A stretch of 64,000 nt of DNA from Vigna angularis (Eukaryota; Streptophyta; Magnoliopsida; Fabales; Fabaceae), in the NCBI RefSeq assembly GCF_016808095.1, contig NC_068976.1:5923001-5987000 (forward strand), written 5' to 3'. Below are positions 59,321-64,000 of this stretch, one piece after another (positions within the stretch are counted from its first letter, which is position 1; every line of letters begins with the position of its first letter). The translations under genes were made by a program, and so were the position numbers. The notes under the pieces were generated by a model, which saw only the letters and a list, made by a program, of their open reading frames with translations, was not told the DNA's origin and searched no databases.

Positions 59321-61160
59321 TGTAATATCCCAAAAATATAGTATAACTATATTATAGAGTTATCACATAAAATGATATAATAGATCAGTCATCTACTAAC
59401 TAATAAAGTATTAACAGTACAGTTATCCAAAATAACCATAAAATTAAAACTTTACAGAAAAATGCCTAATAACCAAAACTATAAACACAACTGATCGGTC
59501 CAAAATCAAATCTTCCCATGACCGATCGGTCCTAATTTACACCGCTGGGTCCTCTTCGTCCAGCGTGTGCTCCACCGAAACTTCACAATCCTCTGCTCAC
59601 ATCCACCGGATGATTATTGCACAGAAGAAAATACCGAACGACAACATAACAAAACAGAAAGTAAGGGTAAGCTAATGTAATAAAAAAATCATATGAACAT
59701 ACAATCCAAACACACCGAACAGATAAAATAATTAAACACAAGTAGAAAAACATATAACACATATTGACCGACCACTTTAACCGACCGTCCGAACTAGTAT
59801 GAATATGTAGCTTTTGGCCATTCTTGCACTCGTGGGTTTAGTAACTAGAAATCCATCAGTTGTCACACGAGGTTAACCCGTTATCACTCACCGTAGGACC
59901 CCCCTCCCCCCACCCCCCAGCTAGGGCCTCCTGCTATTCTCACGACATGACTTACACATCTCTACTTGAGACTTGATAATCATTAGAATGTCAGGATGAA
60001 CACCGTAGATTTCGTTATCCATATTCATACTATAACACCACTTTGCTTATCCGATCACTAAGACATTCATCCTTTGGAATGTCTCTTTCATACCATTTGA
60101 AACATCATACTTTATTGGAATTCTAATACAATAGATCATGCAACATATATCACCACAACTCTAATAATCAAAGCGAACCAACCAATGAAATCAACAGTAA
60201 AGACCGAATAACTTTTCATAGAACAGAGCCGAACAGAAACCAACACAACCTCTGAGTACGACCGAATGGAAAACATTCACAGCACGTGATCATGACCAAA
60301 CGGTCCTTTAGCAAGAAATACTCGAATACTATCCTAAAACAATTGAAGGGTCAAAAGCTAGAACAACCGAACACTATTAGCTTAGATCGAACACATAAAA
60401 CTTAGACCGAAAACTAAGAACTTAGACCGAATACTCAGATAAAACGATCACTAAAACATGACCGAACGGTCATTAACAGGTAAGGCCCATAGGAGAACGA
60501 TCATAGTTAAGACCGAACACCAGTACGATACCGAACGATAGCGCGAGACCAAACACTAGTGAGAGAACGAACGCTATAGATAAACCGTATACTACTAAAA
60601 TCGAACGTTAATATAACCATGAGTCCTACTCAAACGGAACACGAATAGACCACCAAACACTACTAAGACCGAACGAGAATACAAAACCTAACCATAGTAC
60701 GAAACCTAGTAATACTATCTCGAACACTATTATCAAATCAAATACTGCCAAGGCCGAAAACGAACGTCAACACGACACCGAACAATCCTAAGACTGAATA
60801 CTACTACAAAAATGAATACCGCTAAGACTGAATACCTAAAGCTGACCGAGCGGTCAACAACGAACGCTCGACATTCTACATAATTCTGCAGAACTTCTGC
60901 AGAATGAAATACACAATAGAACTTACCAAGACTTAATATTTTTCTCAACGCAGAATTCCTTCCAAGATAGATGAAGAAAAGGTGGGACTTTCTAGAGAGA
61001 ATTTGTAGAGAGAAGGAGGAGAAAGGAAAAACACAGAAGTTTGAAGAGAAGAAGTGCATGCAGAGAACGACACGAAATTTTGAAAAGTTCATTTATATAC
61101 TACCATCAAAATTGATTGGTCCACTTTCTCCCACTTTCTCTTAATTTCTCAGTTCTTACA
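59321..61160 (-). mobile_element. Solo LTR (about 1.84 kb), Ty3-gypsy Tekay-like ends
   Basis: Plus strand starts TGTAATATCCC and ends GTTCTTACA, an inverted TGTAA/TTACA pair seen at LTR ends of plant Tekay/Del elements. Flanks are TATTT (59316-59320) and TATTG (61161-61165), a target duplication with one mismatch. A TATA box on the minus strand (TATATAAAT, 61091-61099) about 70 bp from the right end sets minus orientation. Between 60180 and 60850 short words around GACCGAAC recur more than a dozen times. No internal retroelement sequence adjoins. Confidence 0.72.
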
Positions 61161-61740
61161 TATTGCAACAGTAAGACTTCTTGAAATTTTAGTAAACATA
61201 GTTCTATATATTTTTCTAAAAAATTAATTATATCAATAGGACTTAAATTTTTAATAGAGATACATTGAAATGTAAAAAAAATCATTTTATTAATCTAAAA
61301 ATTTATTTCATCTAAACTTTTTAAAATTAAAGGATAACTACTCTTGTACACTTTCAATTTTTAGTATTTCAAAAGACAACATAAGGGTGGGTTGGAATTG
61401 TTAGGTTATATGTTATGTTTGTGAACTTTTCCTTTTAAGTTAAAATGTTTTTTATTTTATAGAAACTAATCTAAATAATATAGTATAAATATATTTAAGT
61501 TCATGAAAGTAAACAAATTTGTTTCTATTAATATAACCAAGATGAAAAAATCAGACTAATAAATATTTTTTACATGATTTATGTGAATGTTTTTCCCAAA
61601 AGTTCCTTCAACTTCTCCAAGTAATCCTTTTATAAATGCTTTTATTATTGAGACTATTCCATAATTGAATTTAATGCGGTCAGTGAAGGTTGCACTGGAA
61701 TGAGAGTCTTCAAACATTTTATCATCCAAGAGAAAGCAAA
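61161..61740. other. Intergenic, no feature seen
   Basis: AT-rich, only short frames without any resemblance. Confidence 0.4.
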
Positions 61741-62600
61741 TCACATCTTACCCAATCTTTAGCGTGAACTTTGCAATGACAAGATGTTAATAGTATTTTG
61801 ATTGTTTTTTTTAAGAGGATCACCTTGTCGATGAGAGGGAAGTATTTTCAAGTCAGTAAGAGAATTAAGATTTATTATATAAGAGTAATTATCAAGTATC
61901 AAGGGTAGTCGAACTTTACTATTGGATTATTGGTCATGTTGGTCGAGTTACGTTATTTGTCGAGCATGTTTTGTGGCTTGCTCTGAGGTCAAAGTTGTGT
62001 TCTATGGCTGTGTTAGGCGGCTTAAGCCTTTTACCTGGTTGCGCAGGATCGTAATTGTACTTTGCCTTCTTTTGTACTCGGGTGTTGCTAAGTTGACTAC
62101 CATGCCGAACTTTTCTATGTCCGATGTAGTATTTTTAGAGTTATTGCTTGGTATTTCTTTCAGTGTATCGAAATTTTTCTTTGGGGTTCTTGAAGGCTTT
62201 GTTTATGGGTTTTTGTCTGCTGTTGTTTATCTGGATCCTTGTTCTAGGTTGCCACGTTTGTGGGTTGAGTGTGTCCTATTCTAGGTTGCTAAGCTATCCT
62301 TGTGCTATCAGGGTTGAACATCATTTTTTTCTTATAATCGAGTTGATATGTCAAGTTGTTCTAGTGACTAGTCGTTGGATCATTTCTTGTGTTTGAGCAA
62401 TAGGATACGGGGATTTTCTTGCTCGTGTGCTCTGGTGTTTGGAACACCGGGCTCTTTTTGTACTTGGTTACCTAAATTCCAAGCTGATCACGTGCTGAGA
62501 TGTCGTGGTGCTGAGTTGAGTTTTGCATTTGGGCATAGGAAGGTTGAGCTTCTTTGGGCTTTCAATGAAGGATGGTGTAAGTAGGACCACCCAAATTGCT
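61741..62600 (-). repeat. Possible LTR, related to the sequence from 63880 onward
   Basis: The first 110 bp (ATCTTACCCAATCTTTAGCG to CGATGAGAGGGAA) are a diverged copy of 63880-63990 in the same orientation. The remaining part, G/T-rich on the plus strand, has open but unrelated-looking frames that I do not consider genes. If both are LTRs of one element it would be short and non-autonomous. Confidence 0.4.
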
Positions 62601-63857
62601 AGTTGTGCGATGCATAGAAGTTTCTTGATGGAAATATTGTTGAAATTTTACTAAGTAGACTCCTAGAAAAGAGAGATAAGTCACCATGGACAAACTAAAG
62701 AACATTGTCTTACCTAGCCAGAGTTTTCCTCAGTCATTTTTACAAATTTTCTTATAGAAATTCATGGTTTTTATTAGATGAGAAATCCTAAAAATATATG
62801 CTTCAGATAGATGTTATCCAGTGCCAACTTAAGGTCGTGCACACATGTTACATTGTATTTTGTGAGTTCCCCATTTTTGTAACAATATGGAGTAGTGTGT
62901 TGGAGATGTTTGTCATTATAGACTTGGCACAAATGTTGTAGTAGGTCGAGTAACTAGACTGTTACTTTCCAACTAGATATAGTTGATCATGAATTAACGA
63001 TAAATCTTTACTATGTCATTCCTATGCAGATCTTTAGGTACATCACTGACAAGAACTGAGTTTAGACTTTCTTCATGATATGGAACCATCCGAGATCTAG
63101 CTTTAGATCCACCATACTTGTGTATTTTATCATTAGACCCTTTATATATATAGGTCATCCATGAGGACCTAGTAGGTCGCAAATGTCTACTTGAATGAAC
63201 TTGTGACATTTTTCCTAATGACCTTCGACAATTAGGAATGCTTGTTCAGGTGGCATTGAAATTCTAGTTTCTTCTTGAAAGTGAGTTTGATATCCTTTTT
63301 GGTCATGTTTTGATTTAGCACAAGAACCTTGCAATGATCTATTTAGATGTATTTGCGTCCCATTAATTGTAATAGCCATTGACTAGAAGACCTTGGGTCA
63401 TTAAGGCCACATGATAATTTAACTTTTGTTGGATCTCAAAGAATTTTCACCAGTAAAAGTTTAGCATCTTGCATCAATTGCATGGATTTTGAGCACATGT
63501 TTCATCCTTTGAATTTTCACATGAAAAGAACATTGGCGCATTGCACCAATGTATCATAAGGTGTTGCACATAAGCCCCATTGATGAGTGCAAATAAAGAC
63601 CCGTAACTTGTTGAGGCGAATGATATCAAAGTAAAGAGAAAATATTTTTATGCATGTTATTGTTCCACAAGTATTCAATATAATATTATATCATAATAAA
63701 ATATTAAAAATGAGTATCAAGATAACACTCTTCAAAACCATTTCAAAACTTAGATCATAAATGCTCGTGCCAGCATGAGTGATTATCAATAATCATAGAC
63801 TATCTTTATGCAGATGATGATAGTGAATAATGTGAAGACATGATAAAGTTTTACTTG
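62601..63857. other. Unclassified sequence, possibly internal part of a retroelement
   Basis: A 71-codon minus frame (62994-63209; HKYGGSKARSRMVPYHE) has some coding character but I cannot place it in a family, and frames on both sides are broken. Its place between the two related segments suggests the interior of a decayed element. Confidence 0.3.
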
Positions 63858-64000
63858 AGCCCCACGGTGAGCGTTGGTGATCTTACCTAGATCTTGAGCA
63901 TGGACTTTGTGAACATGTGACAAGATCCTAACGGTGCTTTGATTGCTCCTTCTGTTTGAATAGGGTCACCTCATGGATGAGAGGGAAAGACCCACCTACA
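63858..64000 (-). mobile_element. Edge of another LTR retroelement, primer-site-like sequence then LTR start
   Basis: On the minus strand, AACGCTCACCGTGGGGCTC (63858-63876) is a diverged form of the TGGCGCCCACCGTGGGGC type of primer region known from Tat-group gypsy elements. The sequence to its right, starting near TGATCTTACC, repeats 61741-61850 and runs out of the window. Confidence 0.4.

Noticed and set aside
61922..62284. Plus frame of 120 codons rich in V, L, C and F
   Set aside because: It overlaps another open frame in a second phase (62148-62396), has no family resemblance and lies in a repeat-like block.

Overview
This is plant nuclear DNA. It has AT-rich intergenic sequence, two spliced nuclear genes with canonical GT-AG introns, and a dense nested set of plant transposable elements. 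The lineage is probably a papilionoid legume, perhaps Phaseoleae. That is an inference from the Ogre-type retroelement and the style of the repeats; no marker in the window proves it.

Layout. Positions 1-15842 are one very large minus-strand LTR retrotransposon of the Ogre/Tat group (Ty3-gypsy), with its 3' LTR cut by the window start. It has a 4654-bp LTR (11189-15842), a tRNA-Arg-type primer site (11169-11186), decayed ORF1 and gag traces, no recognisable polymerase, two minisatellites beside the 3' LTR and two more arrays inside the LTR. From 15843 to 25340 there are LTR fragments, AT-rich filler and a broken Ty3-gypsy gag. Positions 26160-31391 look like a Mutator-like element with long inverted repeats and a 9-bp target duplication; a solo LTR with a perfect 5-bp duplication (28982-30627) is nested in it.

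The first gene (minus strand, 32948-38098, six coding exons, 642 aa) is an FDM/IDN2-type protein of RNA-directed DNA methylation, with zf-XS, XS, coiled-coil and XH parts. Its promoter region (38702-39522) is duplicated at 41128-41815. Between the two copies sits a Pack-MULE (39630-41120, 9-bp target duplication) carrying fragments that look like a U-box/ARM E3 ligase (minus) and an mTERF gene (plus). From 42000 to 48000 lie further retroelement remnants, including a broken integrase.

The second gene (plus strand, 49260-53757, five coding exons, 511 aa) is a plastid RNA polymerase sigma factor of the SIG5/SIGE type, with a perfect G-box upstream and a two-codon upstream ORF. From 54000 to 64000 there is no gene: a copia-like LTR remnant, AT-rich repeats, a solo LTR (59321-61160) and the edge of another retroelement.

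The two genes have no direct functional link: one acts in nuclear silencing of repeats, the other in light- and stress-controlled plastid transcription. The main interest is structural: nested transposons, gene capture and a duplicated promoter beside a silencing gene. Coordinates of exons were derived by hand from splice sites and reading frames; repeat boundaries not defined by target duplications are approximate.
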